Shown: one piece after another, positions 1 through 10,429 of the stretch
Layout: the number at the start of each line of letters is the position of its first letter
Position numbering within the stretch: the stretch's first letter is position 1
NCBI RefSeq assembly: GCF_009793335.1
Contig: NZ_WING01000001.1
Location: forward strand, 1,240,001 to 1,304,000
Origin: Actinomadura sp. J1-007
GTDB taxonomy: Bacteria; Actinomycetota; Actinomycetes; Streptosporangiales; Streptosporangiaceae
Length of the DNA: 64,000 nucleotides
Direction: 5' to 3'
Translations under genes and position numbers: made by a program
The notes under the pieces: model-generated
Database searches by the model: none
Seen by the model: only the letters and a program-made list of their open reading frames with translations
What the model was told of the DNA's origin: nothing

Positions 1-10
1 ACGTACTCTC

Positions 11-1321
11 CTATCGGTTCAGCGGCTCGCCGGACGGGGTGCCGTCGACGACGGCGCCGCGCAGCCAGGTGGCCTGCACGGCGCCGGTGAGGGTGCGGCC
101 GGCGTACGGGGTGACCGGGTGCCGGTGGTGCAGGTTCGCGGGGTCCACGGTGAACGGCTCGTCGGCGGCGAACGCGACGAGGTCGGCGTCGTTGCCGACG
201 GCGATGCGGCCCTTGCGGGCGAGGCCGGCGAGGGCGGCGGTGTTCTCGGCCATCCAGCGGACGACGTCGCCGAGGCCGTGGCCGCGGGCGCGGGCGGCGG
301 TCCAGACGGCGGGCAGGCCGAGTTGGAGGGAGGAGATCCCTCCCCAGGCGGTGGCGAAGTCGCCCTGTTTGAGTTCGGGCGTGGACGGCGAGTGGTCGGT
401 GACGACGGCCGTGATGACGCCTTCGGCGAGGCCCGTCCAGAGCGCCTCGCGGTTGGCGGCGTCGCGGATCGGCGGGCAGCACTTGTAGGAGGTGGCGGAG
501 GCGTCCGGAACGTCCTCGGCGGAGAGCGTGAGGTAGTGGGGGCAGGTCTCCGCCGTGACGGGCAGGCCGCGGGAGCGGGCCTTCGCGAGGGGTTCCAGGC
601 AGTCGGCGCTCGACAGGTGCAGGATGTGCGCGCGCACGCCGGTCTGCTCGGCGAGGCGGATGACGTGCTCGACGGCGCGGCGTTCGGAGGACGGCGGTCG
701 GGAGTCCAGGAACGCCGGGTAGCCGCCGTCGGACGGCGCGGTGAGCGCCTCGGGGTCCTCGGCGTGCACGATGACCAGGCCGCCGAACGAGGCGATCTCG
801 CGGAACGCCTCCGCCATCCCGTCGGGGGACAGCGGCGGGAACTCCGGGACGCCCGAGTCGGCGGTGAAGCACTTGAACCCGAACACCCCGGCGTCGTGCA
901 GCGGGCGCAGGGACGGCACGTTGCCGGGGACCGCGCCCCCCCAGAAGCCGACGTCGATGTGGCAGGCGCCGCGCGCCGCCGCGCGCTTGGCGGCGAGCGC
1001 GGCGGGCGTGGTGGTCGGCGGGATCGAGTTGAGCGGCATGTCGATCAGGGTCGTCACGCCGCCGGCCGCGGCGGCGCGGGTGGCGGTGGCGAACCCCTCC
1101 CATTCCGTGCGGCCCGGCTCGTTGACGTGGACGTGGGTGTCGACGAGGCCGGGCAGCAGGGCGAGGTCGCCCAGGTCCACCTCGGCCGCGGCCGGGAGGG
1201 GGACGCCGACGTCGTGGATGGCGGCGATCCGGCCGTCCCGCACCGCGACGGCGGCGGGCCGCTCCCCGTAGGGGAGGACGGCCCGCCGGGACCGGACCAC
1301 CAGGTCGTAGCCGTCGTTCAC
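11..1321 (-). CDS. allB: Allantoinase
   Basis: Hydrolyses allantoin to allantoate, the step after urate is opened, and acts in the cytoplasm. The 436-residue length is normal for the family. The amidohydrolase metal site is visible: HVH at residues 63-65, the lysine expected to be carbamylated at about 150 ([11 protein letters not shown]), His in VIVHAED near 186, HILHL near 232-236 and the TDHSP aspartate near 309. The start is GTG at 1321, preceded by a GGGGAGGGG ribosome site on the minus strand. It is the last gene in the window of the minus-strand purine supercluster, 66 bases after glyoxylate carboligase. Allantoicase and ureidoglycolate lyase, needed to connect allantoate to glyoxylate, are not in the window and may lie just beyond position 1. 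Confidence 0.93.
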   Translation of the reverse strand: MNDGYDLVVRSRRAVLPYGERPAAVAVRDGRIAAIHDVGVPLPAAAEVDLGDLALLPGLVDTHVHVNEPGRTEWEGFATATRAAAAGGVTTLIDMPLNSIPPTTTPAALAAKRAAARGACHIDVGFWGGAVPGNVPSLRPLHDAGVFGFKCFTADSGVPEFPPLSPDGMAEAFREIASFGGLVIVHAEDPEALTAPSDGGYPAFLDSRPPSSERRAVEHVIRLAEQTGVRAHILHLSSADCLEPLAKARSRGLPVTAETCPHYLTLSAEDVPDASATSYKCCPPIRDAANREALWTGLAEGVITAVVTDHSPSTPELKQGDFATAWGGISSLQLGLPAVWTAARARGHGLGDVVRWMAENTAALAGLARKGRIAVGNDADLVAFAADEPFTVDPANLHHRHPVTPYAGRTLTGAVQATWLRGAVVDGTPSGEPLNR

Positions 1322-1387
1322 GCGGCCCCTCCCCTGGCGGGTTGCTGTGCTCTGTTCACGATTGTCCCTGAAAGGGCGTTCGGTGGA

Positions 1388-3115
1388 TCATGCGGTGGGC
1401 TCCGGGAGCGGCTCGTACTCGTTCATCGCGTCGATCCGGACGCCGTTGGCCGTGTTCGACTCCCGCTCGATCATGATCTCGACCAGGACGGGCCGGGACG
1501 TGCGCTCGGCCTCCTTGCGGGCCCATTCGAGGGCGGGCCGGATCTCGCCGGGCTCCAGCACGCGGCGGCCGGAGCAGCCGTACGCCTCCATGATCTTGAC
1601 GTTGTCGGAGCCGGTGGCGTCGTAGTGGATGTCGACCTCGTACTCCATGGCGTAGCCGCCGTGGTCCTCGGCCATCCGGATCAGCCCGAGGTACTCGTTG
1701 TTGATCATGATGAGGACGAACGGGATCCGGTACTGCGCGGCGACCGCCAGCTCCTCGACCAGGAACTGGAACGAGTAGTCGCCCACGATCCCGACGACCT
1801 CGGCGTCCGGCTCGGTCCGCGCGAGGGCGGTCTTGACGCCGATCGCGGCCGGGATCTCCCAGCCGAGCGGCCCGGCCTGCCCGCAGACCTGGTAGTGCCG
1901 CGGCTTCGGCGCCTTCTGGTGCTGGCCGCCCCAGATCTGGTAGAGCCCGATCGCGGTGACGAAGTAGGTGTCGGACGAGTAGAACTCGTTGATCTCCTTG
2001 TAGATCCGCGGCGCCTTGATCGGGGTGTCGTCGAAGTCCTCGCGGCGCGTGAGGGTCGCCTTGAGCTCCCGGACGCGCTCGGTCCACGCGCCGGGCGCGC
2101 CGGTCACGCCGCGTTCGCGCGCGAGGTCGGTGATGGCGCGCAGGAACAGGCGGGTGTCGGACACGACGCCGAGGTCCGGGCCGAACACCTTGCCGATCTG
2201 CGTCGGGTCGATGTCGACGTGGACGAAGCGCCGGCCCTCGCGGTAGACGTCCAGCTCGCCGGTGTGCCGGTCGCCGAAGCGGGCGCCGAGGGCGAGCACG
2301 AGGTCCGATTCGAGGAACGAGGCGTTGCCGTACCGCTGCGAGGTCTGGATGCCGGTCATCCCGGCGTACAGCGGGTGGTCCTCGTCGAACGAGCCCTTGC
2401 CCATCAGCGTGGCCTGGACGGGGACCTGGAGCAGCTCGGCCAGCTCGCGCAGCTCCTCGTGCGCGTCCGCGAGGATCACGCCGCCGCCCGCGAGGATCAG
2501 CGGGCGCTCGGCCTCCAGGAGCAGGTCCAGGGCGCGCTCGACGCGCGGCGCGTGCGGTTCGACGGGGGTGACGGGCAGCGGCGCGTCGATCTCCGCGTCC
2601 CACTCGACGAGCTGCTTCTGCACGTCGATCGGCAGGTCGATCAGCACCGGCCCGGGCCGTCCGGAGCGCGCGCGCCGGAACGCCTCGCGGAAGATCCACG
2701 GCGCCTGCGCGGCCTCCTTCACCTGGACGGCCCACTTGGTGACGGGCCGCGCGATCTCGACGATGTCGACCGCCTGGAACGCCTCCTGGTGCAGCTTGGA
2801 GGTGGCGGCCTGCCCGGTGACGCAGATGATCGGCACCGAGTCCGCCTGCGCGGTGTAGAGCCCGGTGATCATGTTGGTGCCGGCCGGGCCGGAGGTGCCG
2901 ATCGCGACGCCGACGTTCCCGGTCGTCCGCGACCAGCCGTCGGCCATGTGGGTGGCGCCCTCCTCGTGCCGGACGATCAGGTGCGCGATGCCGCCGTCCT
3001 GCTCCATCGCCTTGTACAGCGGCAGGATCGCGGCGCCCGGGCACCCGTACACGATGTCGACGCCCTCGGACTTGAGGACCTCGACGACCGCGCTCATCAC
3101 GGGGATCTTCGGCAT
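1388..3115 (-). CDS. gcl: Glyoxylate carboligase (tartronate-semialdehyde synthase)
   Basis: ThDP-dependent enzyme that joins two glyoxylates into tartronate semialdehyde with loss of CO2. At 575 residues it is close to the usual length of about 590. Family hallmarks include the N-terminal PGAAI motif, GTSGPAGTNMITGLY (about 73-87), GQAGPLGWEIPAAIG in the C-terminal half and a GDYSFQF...NN cofactor motif. The neighbours are tartronate semialdehyde reductase and hydroxypyruvate isomerase, which strongly supports the assignment. An oddity is residue 51. As I recall, characterised carboligases have Val there (RHVEGASHMAEG) in place of the usual ThDP-activating Glu, whereas this protein reads RHEEGATHMADG with Glu51 (codon complement 2963-2965). 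It could therefore behave differently from the E. coli enzyme. Function is inferred mainly from overall similarity and context. Confidence 0.88.
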   Translation of the reverse strand: MPKIPVMSAVVEVLKSEGVDIVYGCPGAAILPLYKAMEQDGGIAHLIVRHEEGATHMADGWSRTTGNVGVAIGTSGPAGTNMITGLYTAQADSVPIICVTGQAATSKLHQEAFQAVDIVEIARPVTKWAVQVKEAAQAPWIFREAFRRARSGRPGPVLIDLPIDVQKQLVEWDAEIDAPLPVTPVEPHAPRVERALDLLLEAERPLILAGGGVILADAHEELRELAELLQVPVQATLMGKGSFDEDHPLYAGMTGIQTSQRYGNASFLESDLVLALGARFGDRHTGELDVYREGRRFVHVDIDPTQIGKVFGPDLGVVSDTRLFLRAITDLARERGVTGAPGAWTERVRELKATLTRREDFDDTPIKAPRIYKEINEFYSSDTYFVTAIGLYQIWGGQHQKAPKPRHYQVCGQAGPLGWEIPAAIGVKTALARTEPDAEVVGIVGDYSFQFLVEELAVAAQYRIPFVLIMINNEYLGLIRMAEDHGGYAMEYEVDIHYDATGSDNVKIMEAYGCSGRRVLEPGEIRPALEWARKEAERTSRPVLVEIMIERESNTANGVRIDAMNEYEPLPEPTA

Positions 3116-3136
3116 GTTTGAATGTCCCTTCTGGGG

Positions 3137-3190
3137 CGGACGGCCGGCCTCCTGGTTGGAGTTGGCGCTCGGTCGGGGGCCGGCCGTCCG
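3137..3190. promoter_or_regulatory. 13-bp inverted repeat upstream of gcl
   Basis: Arms 3137-3149 and 3178-3190 are perfectly complementary (CGGACGGCCGGCC), separated by 28 bases. The repeat lies in the 106-base gap between the reductase gene and gcl, so on the minus strand it sits in the leader of gcl. It could be an intercistronic terminator or attenuator, or an operator. No T-run follows, as is common in such GC-rich genomes. Confidence 0.4.
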
Positions 3191-3221
3191 TTCTGGTCGG
3201 GGCGGTAGGTCGGGCGAACGG

Positions 3222-4109
3222 TCAGGCGGCCCGGGTACGGCCCGAGAGGTCCTCGACGACCTTGAGCAGCGCCGAGTGGTCGAGCGAGCCGTGGCCCTGG
3301 GCGCGGGCGGCGGCGACGAGCTGGGCGACCATGCCGGTCATCGGGAGCGACACGCCCGCGGTGCGGGCCGCCGCGGTGGCGATGCCCATGTCCTTGTGGT
3401 GCAGGTCGATGCGGAAGCCGGGCGCGAACTCGCGGGCCAGCATCGAGTCGCGCTTGAGGTCGAGGACGCGGCTGGCGGCGAGCCCGCCCGCGATCACGTC
3501 GATCCCGGCCTTGGCGTCCACCCCGGCGGCCTCCATCAGCACGATCGCCTCGGCGACCAGCGCGAACGTGCCGCCGACGATGAGCTGGTTGGCGGCCTTG
3601 ACGTACTGCCCGGCGCCGCTGCCGCCGACCCGCTCGACCGTCCTGCCGACGGCGCGCAGGACCGGCGCGGCGGCGGCGAAGTCGGCCTCCGACCCGCCGA
3701 CCATGATCGACAGGACGGCGTCCACGGCGCCCTTCTCGCCGCCGCTGACCGGGGCGTCCAGCACCCGCAGGCCGCGTTCGGCACCCGCCTCGGCGACCCG
3801 GACGGACGTCTCCGGGCGGATCGTGGAGAAGTCGATGTAGAGCGTGCCGGGCTTGGCGTTCTCCAGGATCCCGGCGGCGCCGAAGAAGACGTCCTCGACG
3901 TGCTCGTCCTGCGGCAGCATGGTGACGACGACCTCGGCGTCCGCGACCGCCTCCGCGACGCCGGACGCCTCCGTCCCGCCCGCCGCGACCAGCGCGTCCA
4001 GGCCCTTGCGGACGACGTCGTAGCCGGTGACGTCGTGCCCGGCGGCGACGAGGTGCGCCGCCATCGGCGCGCCCATGATGCCGAGGCCGATGAATCCGAT
4101 CCTGCTCAT
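3222..4109 (-). CDS. glxR: Tartronate semialdehyde reductase (2-hydroxy-3-oxopropionate reductase)
   Basis: Reduces tartronate semialdehyde to D-glycerate with NAD(P)H, the step after glyoxylate carboligase. The 295-residue protein opens with the Rossmann fingerprint GFIGLGIMGAPMA (residues 5-17). It has the beta-hydroxyacid dehydrogenase substrate motif DAPVSGG in the middle, and the GAGQYVKAANQ segment that carries the catalytic lysine. The ATG at 4109 is chosen because it begins the Rossmann strand and overlaps the TGA of the preceding hydroxypyruvate isomerase by four bases (ATGA), which indicates translational coupling. A longer reading frame exists upstream in this frame, but it is only the antisense shadow of the neighbour. 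Confidence 0.92.
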   Translation of the reverse strand: MSRIGFIGLGIMGAPMAAHLVAAGHDVTGYDVVRKGLDALVAAGGTEASGVAEAVADAEVVVTMLPQDEHVEDVFFGAAGILENAKPGTLYIDFSTIRPETSVRVAEAGAERGLRVLDAPVSGGEKGAVDAVLSIMVGGSEADFAAAAPVLRAVGRTVERVGGSGAGQYVKAANQLIVGGTFALVAEAIVLMEAAGVDAKAGIDVIAGGLAASRVLDLKRDSMLAREFAPGFRIDLHHKDMGIATAAARTAGVSLPMTGMVAQLVAAARAQGHGSLDHSALLKVVEDLSGRTRAA

Positions 4110-4915
4110 GACGGGTGGACCTCCATCCACGTGAACTCCTGCTCCATCGGCCCCTGGGGCTTGTACTCCAGCGCGACCCAGCCGCCGTACCCGATGGCGT
4201 CGAGCACGCCGAACAGGGCGGCGAAGTCGATGCCGCCCGTTCCGGGACGGCCGCGGCCGGGGGCGTCGGCGATCTGCACGTGCCCGATGTCGGCGGCGTA
4301 CGCGCGGGCCGCCTTCTCCAGGTCGTCGCCGTTGCTGGCGAGGTGGAAGCTGTCGAAGAGGAACCGGACGTTGTCCGGGCCCTCCGCGCGGACGCGTTCC
4401 ACGACGGCCATCGCGTCGGCGGCGGTCTCCAGCGGGTACGCGCCGTTCAGGCCCCGCGCGAGCGGCTCGATCAGCACGGTCCCGCCGATCGCGCCGACCG
4501 CCCGCGCCGCGTACGCGATGTTGGCGGTGGCGACGCGGTCCTGCTCGGCGGCGGGCACCCCGTCGAGGCGCTGCCCGTAGAGGGCGTTGAACGAGCGGAC
4601 GCCGGTGCGCTCGGCGATCGCGAGCAGCACACCGACGCTGTCGCGGAACTCGGCGGTCCGCGCCGGGTCCGACAGCACGCCGCGCTCCCCCGCGGGCATG
4701 TCGCCCGCGTAGAGGTTGAGGCCGATCAGCTCGACCCCGGCGTCCTGGACGGCCCGGCAGAACGCGTCCACCTCGCCGTCCGATGGGACGGCGGCGTTCG
4801 GCCAGGGCCACCAGAACTCCACCGCCCCGAACCCGGCCGCCCGCGCCGCTGCGGGCCGTTCCAGCAGCGGGAGGTCGGTGAAGAGGATCGAGCAGTTGAC
4901 GGCATATCGCCGCAT
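4106..4915 (-). CDS. hyi: Hydroxypyruvate isomerase
   Basis: Interconverts hydroxypyruvate and tartronate semialdehyde in the glyoxylate-glycerate pathway. The 269-residue protein is an AP-endonuclease-2-type TIM barrel. Visible family features are the N-terminal YAVNCSILFTDLPLLERP, the EFWWPWP segment, NALYGQR, LFDSFHLA, HVQIADAPGR and a final-strand glutamate in VALEYKPQG. The ATG at 4915 is used because the sequence after it matches the family start, and because it overlaps the TGA of the gene before it in a TGATG arrangement. It is coupled downstream to the reductase by ATGA. Annotation as a generic sugar isomerase would be the alternative, but the neighbours favour hydroxypyruvate isomerase. 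Confidence 0.88.
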   Translation of the reverse strand: MRRYAVNCSILFTDLPLLERPAAARAAGFGAVEFWWPWPNAAVPSDGEVDAFCRAVQDAGVELIGLNLYAGDMPAGERGVLSDPARTAEFRDSVGVLLAIAERTGVRSFNALYGQRLDGVPAAEQDRVATANIAYAARAVGAIGGTVLIEPLARGLNGAYPLETAADAMAVVERVRAEGPDNVRFLFDSFHLASNGDDLEKAARAYAADIGHVQIADAPGRGRPGTGGIDFAALFGVLDAIGYGGWVALEYKPQGPMEQEFTWMEVHPS

Positions 4916-5300
4916 CAAGCGGCCTCCTTCGTTCGTCGGTACGCCTGCCAGCTGCGGTGCTCGCTGATGTCGGTCAGCCTGGCGTACGAGGTGTGGGGCC
5001 GCCGCAGCAGCATGGCGAGCGAGGACGACCCGTCGGCCAGCTCGATCACGCCGAGCTCCAGCTCGGGCGGCTCGGCGGGCAGCAGCCGGTCGCGCAGCAC
5101 GTCCATCGGGACGTCGTAGACCTCGCCGGCGACCTCGGTGCCGCCGTGCGCGACGGGCGAGAGGGCGGGGCACTGGTCCCCGACCGAGTAGAAGCGGTAG
5201 CGGGGCGCGGTGGTGGTCGTGGCGACCAGGCGCGCGCCGTCCAGCAGGTGGTGCAGCGGTCCCCGCGCATCGCCCCGCCGTTCAGGAAGATCAGCGGCAT
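4915..5300 (-). CDS. Gamma-glutamylcyclotransferase-like protein related to the allophanate hydrolase C-terminal domain (frameshifted)
   Basis: Small cytoplasmic protein of about 128 residues once the frame is repaired. The N-terminus MPLIFLNGGAMRG is read from the ATG at 5300. The rest, from GPLHHLLDGARLV through RYRFYSVGDQCPALSPV and a PAEPPELELGVIELADG loop, lies in another frame. Adding one G to the G run (C run 5261-5264 on the plus strand) joins them exactly. This fold also forms the C-terminal domain of allophanate hydrolase, and stand-alone versions occur next to purine-degradation genes. Its substrate here is unknown. The stop overlaps the hyi start (TGATG). The break looks like a sequence error because reading resumes perfectly afterwards. 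Confidence 0.7.
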
Positions 5301-5333
5301 GGCAGGTGTCCTCCTCGGTGTCCGGGCCGTCCG

Positions 5334-6425
5334 CTACGCCACATGGGCGGCGGCCGGCCGATCGTGGTGGATGGGCCCGCCGGTCCGCCCGAGGGGCAGC
5401 GCGGAGCCCCCGCGGCGCGCGGCGACGATCTCCGCCGCGATCGCCACGGCGGTCTCCTCGGGCGTGCGGGCCCCGAGGTCGAGCCCGATCGGGGAGCGCA
5501 GCCGCGCCAGCTCCCCGTCCGACAGCCCGGCCTCGCGGAGCCGTGCGAGCCGGTCGCGGTGGGTGCGCCGCGACCCCATCGCGCCGACGTACGCGACGGG
5601 CAGCCGCAGCGCGACCGCGAGCAGCGGCACGTCGAACTTGGCGTCGTGGGTGAGGACGCACACGGCCGTGCGGCCGTCCAGCGCGCCCCGTTCGGCCTCG
5701 GCGGCCAGGTGGCGGTGCGGCCAGTCGGCCACCACCTCGTCCGCGTCCGGGAAGCGGGCGGGCGTCGCGAACACGGGCCGCGCGTCGCACACCGTCACCC
5801 GGTGGCCGAGGAACGACCCCTGCCGCGCGAGCGCCGCCGCGTGGTCGATCGCGCCGTACACCAGCAGCCGGGGCGGGGACGAGAACGACTGCACGAAGAC
5901 CGACAGGTCGTCGCGGCAGCGGACGGTCCGCATACCGGTCCGGCCGCCATCGAGCATGGCGCGCGCCTCGCCGACGACCGCCGTGTCCAGGTCGGCGCGG
6001 CCGGTCGTCCCGTGGTGCCGGTCGGGCCACACCACCAGCAGGTCGCCGCCGGGGACGACCTGGGCGAACGCCACGTGCTCGCCGCGTGAGACCGCCGCCA
6101 GGCCCGCGTCCGGGACGGGGCCGGGGCGGACGTGCACCTCGACCGTCCCGCCGCAGGTCAGCCCGACGGCGAACGCGTCGTCGTCGCTGTAGCCGAAGCT
6201 CTCGCGGGCGGGCTCGCCGGTGCGCAGCGCCTCGCGGCACAGCTCGTACACCGCGCCCTCGACGCAGCCGCCGGACACGCTGCCGGCGGCCTCGCCGTCC
6301 GCGGACACGGCCATCGCGGCGCCGGGCGGGCGCGGGGCGCTGCCCCGCGCCGACACGACGGTCGCGACGGCGTAGGCGGTGCCCGCGCCGTTCCAGGCGC
6401 GGAGCCGGGCGGCGATCTCACGCAT
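5334..6425 (-). CDS. xdhC: XdhC/CoxI family xanthine dehydrogenase maturation protein
   Basis: XdhC-type proteins bind molybdenum cofactor, assist its sulfuration and insert it into xanthine dehydrogenase. The 363-residue protein has the N-terminal XdhC/CoxI domain (ATVVSARGSAPRPPGAAM at about 21-38, SVSGGCVEGAVY at about 49-60) and the C-terminal Rossmann-like XdhC_C domain (LLVYGAIDHAAALAR near 185, CVLTHDAKFDVPLL near 258, YVGAMGSRRTHRDR near 280). It sits between the purine permease (18 bases) and the cyclotransferase-like gene (33 bases), in the same operon as all three xanthine dehydrogenase subunits, which supports this role over CO dehydrogenase maturation. Confidence 0.9.
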   Translation of the reverse strand: MREIAARLRAWNGAGTAYAVATVVSARGSAPRPPGAAMAVSADGEAAGSVSGGCVEGAVYELCREALRTGEPARESFGYSDDDAFAVGLTCGGTVEVHVRPGPVPDAGLAAVSRGEHVAFAQVVPGGDLLVVWPDRHHGTTGRADLDTAVVGEARAMLDGGRTGMRTVRCRDDLSVFVQSFSSPPRLLVYGAIDHAAALARQGSFLGHRVTVCDARPVFATPARFPDADEVVADWPHRHLAAEAERGALDGRTAVCVLTHDAKFDVPLLAVALRLPVAYVGAMGSRRTHRDRLARLREAGLSDGELARLRSPIGLDLGARTPEETAVAIAAEIVAARRGGSALPLGRTGGPIHHDRPAAAHVA

Positions 6426-6443
6426 AGACGGTCCTCACTTCCC

Positions 6444-7916
6444 TCACTTGATGCCGAGCGCCTCTTCGATCGGATGCAGCGCGAAGTAGGCGATGAAGAT
6501 CAGCGACAGCGGGTAGAGCAGCCAGTGGATCTCGGCGACCTTGCCGCGGGCGAGCTTGAGCACGGTGTAGGCGAGCACGCCGGCGGCGACGCCGACCGTG
6601 ATCGAGTAGGTGAACGGCATGAGCACGATGGTGAGGAACGCCGGGACGGCGATCTCCAGGTCCTCCCAGTCGATCTTGCGGGCGTGCGTCATCATCAGCG
6701 CGCCGACCAGCACCAGGGCGGGGGCGGCGGCGCCGACGGGGACCACCCCGGCGAGCGGGGTCACGAAGATCAGCGCGGTGAGCAGCAGGCCGGTGACGAC
6801 GCTCGCCAGGCCGGTCCGCGCGCCCTCGGCGACCCCGGCGGCGGACTCGACGACGGCGGTGTTGGCCGAGCCGTTGACCCCGCCGCCGACGATCGCGCCG
6901 AACCCGTCCACGGTGAGGATGCGGCTGAGGCCGGGCAGCCTGCCCTTCTCGTCGGTCATCCCGGCCTCCTCGCAGACGCCGAGGATCGTCCCCATCGCGT
7001 CGAAGAAGCCGGACAGCACGAGCGTGAACAGCACGACGGTCGCGGTGACGACCCCGGCCCGCTCGAACCCGCCGAACAGGTCGATCTCGAACAGCAGCCC
7101 GAAGTCGGGCGTCGCGACGACCGAGTCGGGCACCTCAGGCACGACCGGCCCCCAGGTCTTGGGGTCGATCGTCGCCGCGGAGTTCACCGCGACGGCGAAC
7201 ACGGTGGCGGCGGCGATGCCGATCAGCATCGCGCCGGGCACCCTGCGGATGAACAGCACGAGGGTGAGGATCAGCCCCGCGCAGAACACCAGGACCGGCC
7301 AGCCCGCGAGCTTGCCCATCACGCCGAGCCCGACGGCCGTGGACGCGGCCTCGTGGTGGCCGACGAACCCGGCGTCCACCAGCCCGATCAGGGCGATGAA
7401 CGCGCCGATGCCGACGCCGATGGACTGCTTCAGCGCGAGCGGGATCGCGTCCATGATGAGCTGCCGTACGCCGGTCAGGGCGAACAGCACGATCACGACG
7501 CCTTCGAGGACGACCAGGCCCATCGCCTGCGGCCAGGTCATGTGCGGCGCGGCCTGGAACACCACGATCGGGGTGACGCCGAGTCCGGCGGCCATCGCGA
7601 GCGGCGCGTTCCCGACCACGCCCATGAGGACGGTGGTGAGCCCGGCCGACAGCGCGACCATGGTGGTGAGCTGCGCGGGGTCGAGCTTGGCGCCGGTGAC
7701 GTCCTCGGCGTCACCGATGATCAGCGGGATGAGGACGATCAGGTAGGCCATCGCGACGAACGTCGTGAGGCCGCCGCGCACCTCCCGGCCGACGGTCGTG
7801 CCGCGTCCGGTCAGGTCGAAGAGGCGGTCGAGCGGGTTCCCGGACGGGGCCGGGCCTCGCGTGGCGGACGGTTCCGGTCCTGGCGACTTCGGGGATGGGG
7901 CTTGGGTCTCGGTCAC
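6444..7916 (-). CDS. NCS2 family purine permease (AzgA/PbuG-like)
   Basis: Integral membrane importer of nucleobases. The protein has about 490 residues and a dozen or more hydrophobic segments, starting at GGLTTFVAMAYLIVLIPLI. The family signature NTAVVESAAGVAEGARTG (usually TTSYIESAAGV in adenine/guanine/hypoxanthine carriers) is present, as is LGVTPIVVF in an early transmembrane segment. The start is placed at GTG 7916, giving the N-terminus VTETQAPSPKS with a GAAAGAGGG ribosome site about ten bases upstream. A longer open frame upstream is not supported. AzgA-type similarity suggests hypoxanthine, guanine or adenine as substrate. The position between xdhC and xdh genes fits supply of substrate to xanthine dehydrogenase. 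Confidence 0.87.
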   Translation of the reverse strand: MTETQAPSPKSPGPEPSATRGPAPSGNPLDRLFDLTGRGTTVGREVRGGLTTFVAMAYLIVLIPLIIGDAEDVTGAKLDPAQLTTMVALSAGLTTVLMGVVGNAPLAMAAGLGVTPIVVFQAAPHMTWPQAMGLVVLEGVVIVLFALTGVRQLIMDAIPLALKQSIGVGIGAFIALIGLVDAGFVGHHEAASTAVGLGVMGKLAGWPVLVFCAGLILTLVLFIRRVPGAMLIGIAAATVFAVAVNSAATIDPKTWGPVVPEVPDSVVATPDFGLLFEIDLFGGFERAGVVTATVVLFTLVLSGFFDAMGTILGVCEEAGMTDEKGRLPGLSRILTVDGFGAIVGGGVNGSANTAVVESAAGVAEGARTGLASVVTGLLLTALIFVTPLAGVVPVGAAAPALVLVGALMMTHARKIDWEDLEIAVPAFLTIVLMPFTYSITVGVAAGVLAYTVLKLARGKVAEIHWLLYPLSLIFIAYFALHPIEEALGIK

Positions 7917-7954
7917 GGTTCGGGCCCTCTTTCGGGGTGTGATCGACCCGCGGG

Positions 7955-7979
7955 CGGCCCGTCCTGCGCGGACGGGCCG
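7955..7979. terminator. Hairpin between xanthine dehydrogenase and purine permease
   Basis: Perfect 10-bp stem (CGGCCCGTCC / GGACGGGCCG) with a five-base loop in the 194-base gap that separates the xanthine dehydrogenase molybdenum subunit from the permease. No U-tract follows. It may partly terminate or process the long minus-strand transcript and separate the upstream catabolic half from the permease/glyoxylate half. Confidence 0.45.
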
Positions 7980-8110
7980 TCCGTCGTTTCGATCGGTGCG
8001 GTTGTGGGGCCGGGGCCCGCCGTCCCCCAAGCACACGGACGGGCCGCCCCTGTTGATCAACTGCGGTGGAGCGCGCGGTGCGCGCCGCGCGGTGCCGCGC
8101 GGCGCGCGGG

Positions 8111-10428
<2,318 letters not shown>

Positions 10429-10429
<1 letters not shown>

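Noticed and set aside
119-3121. A 1000-codon open frame on the plus strand across allantoinase and gcl
   Set aside because: It is antisense to two well-supported enzymes and has the Arg/Gly/Val-rich, low-complexity composition typical of GC-rich antisense frames.
5334-6425. CoxI/carbon monoxide dehydrogenase maturation role for the XdhC-family gene
   Set aside because: No CO dehydrogenase signature is seen in the molybdenum subunit, and all neighbours belong to purine catabolism.
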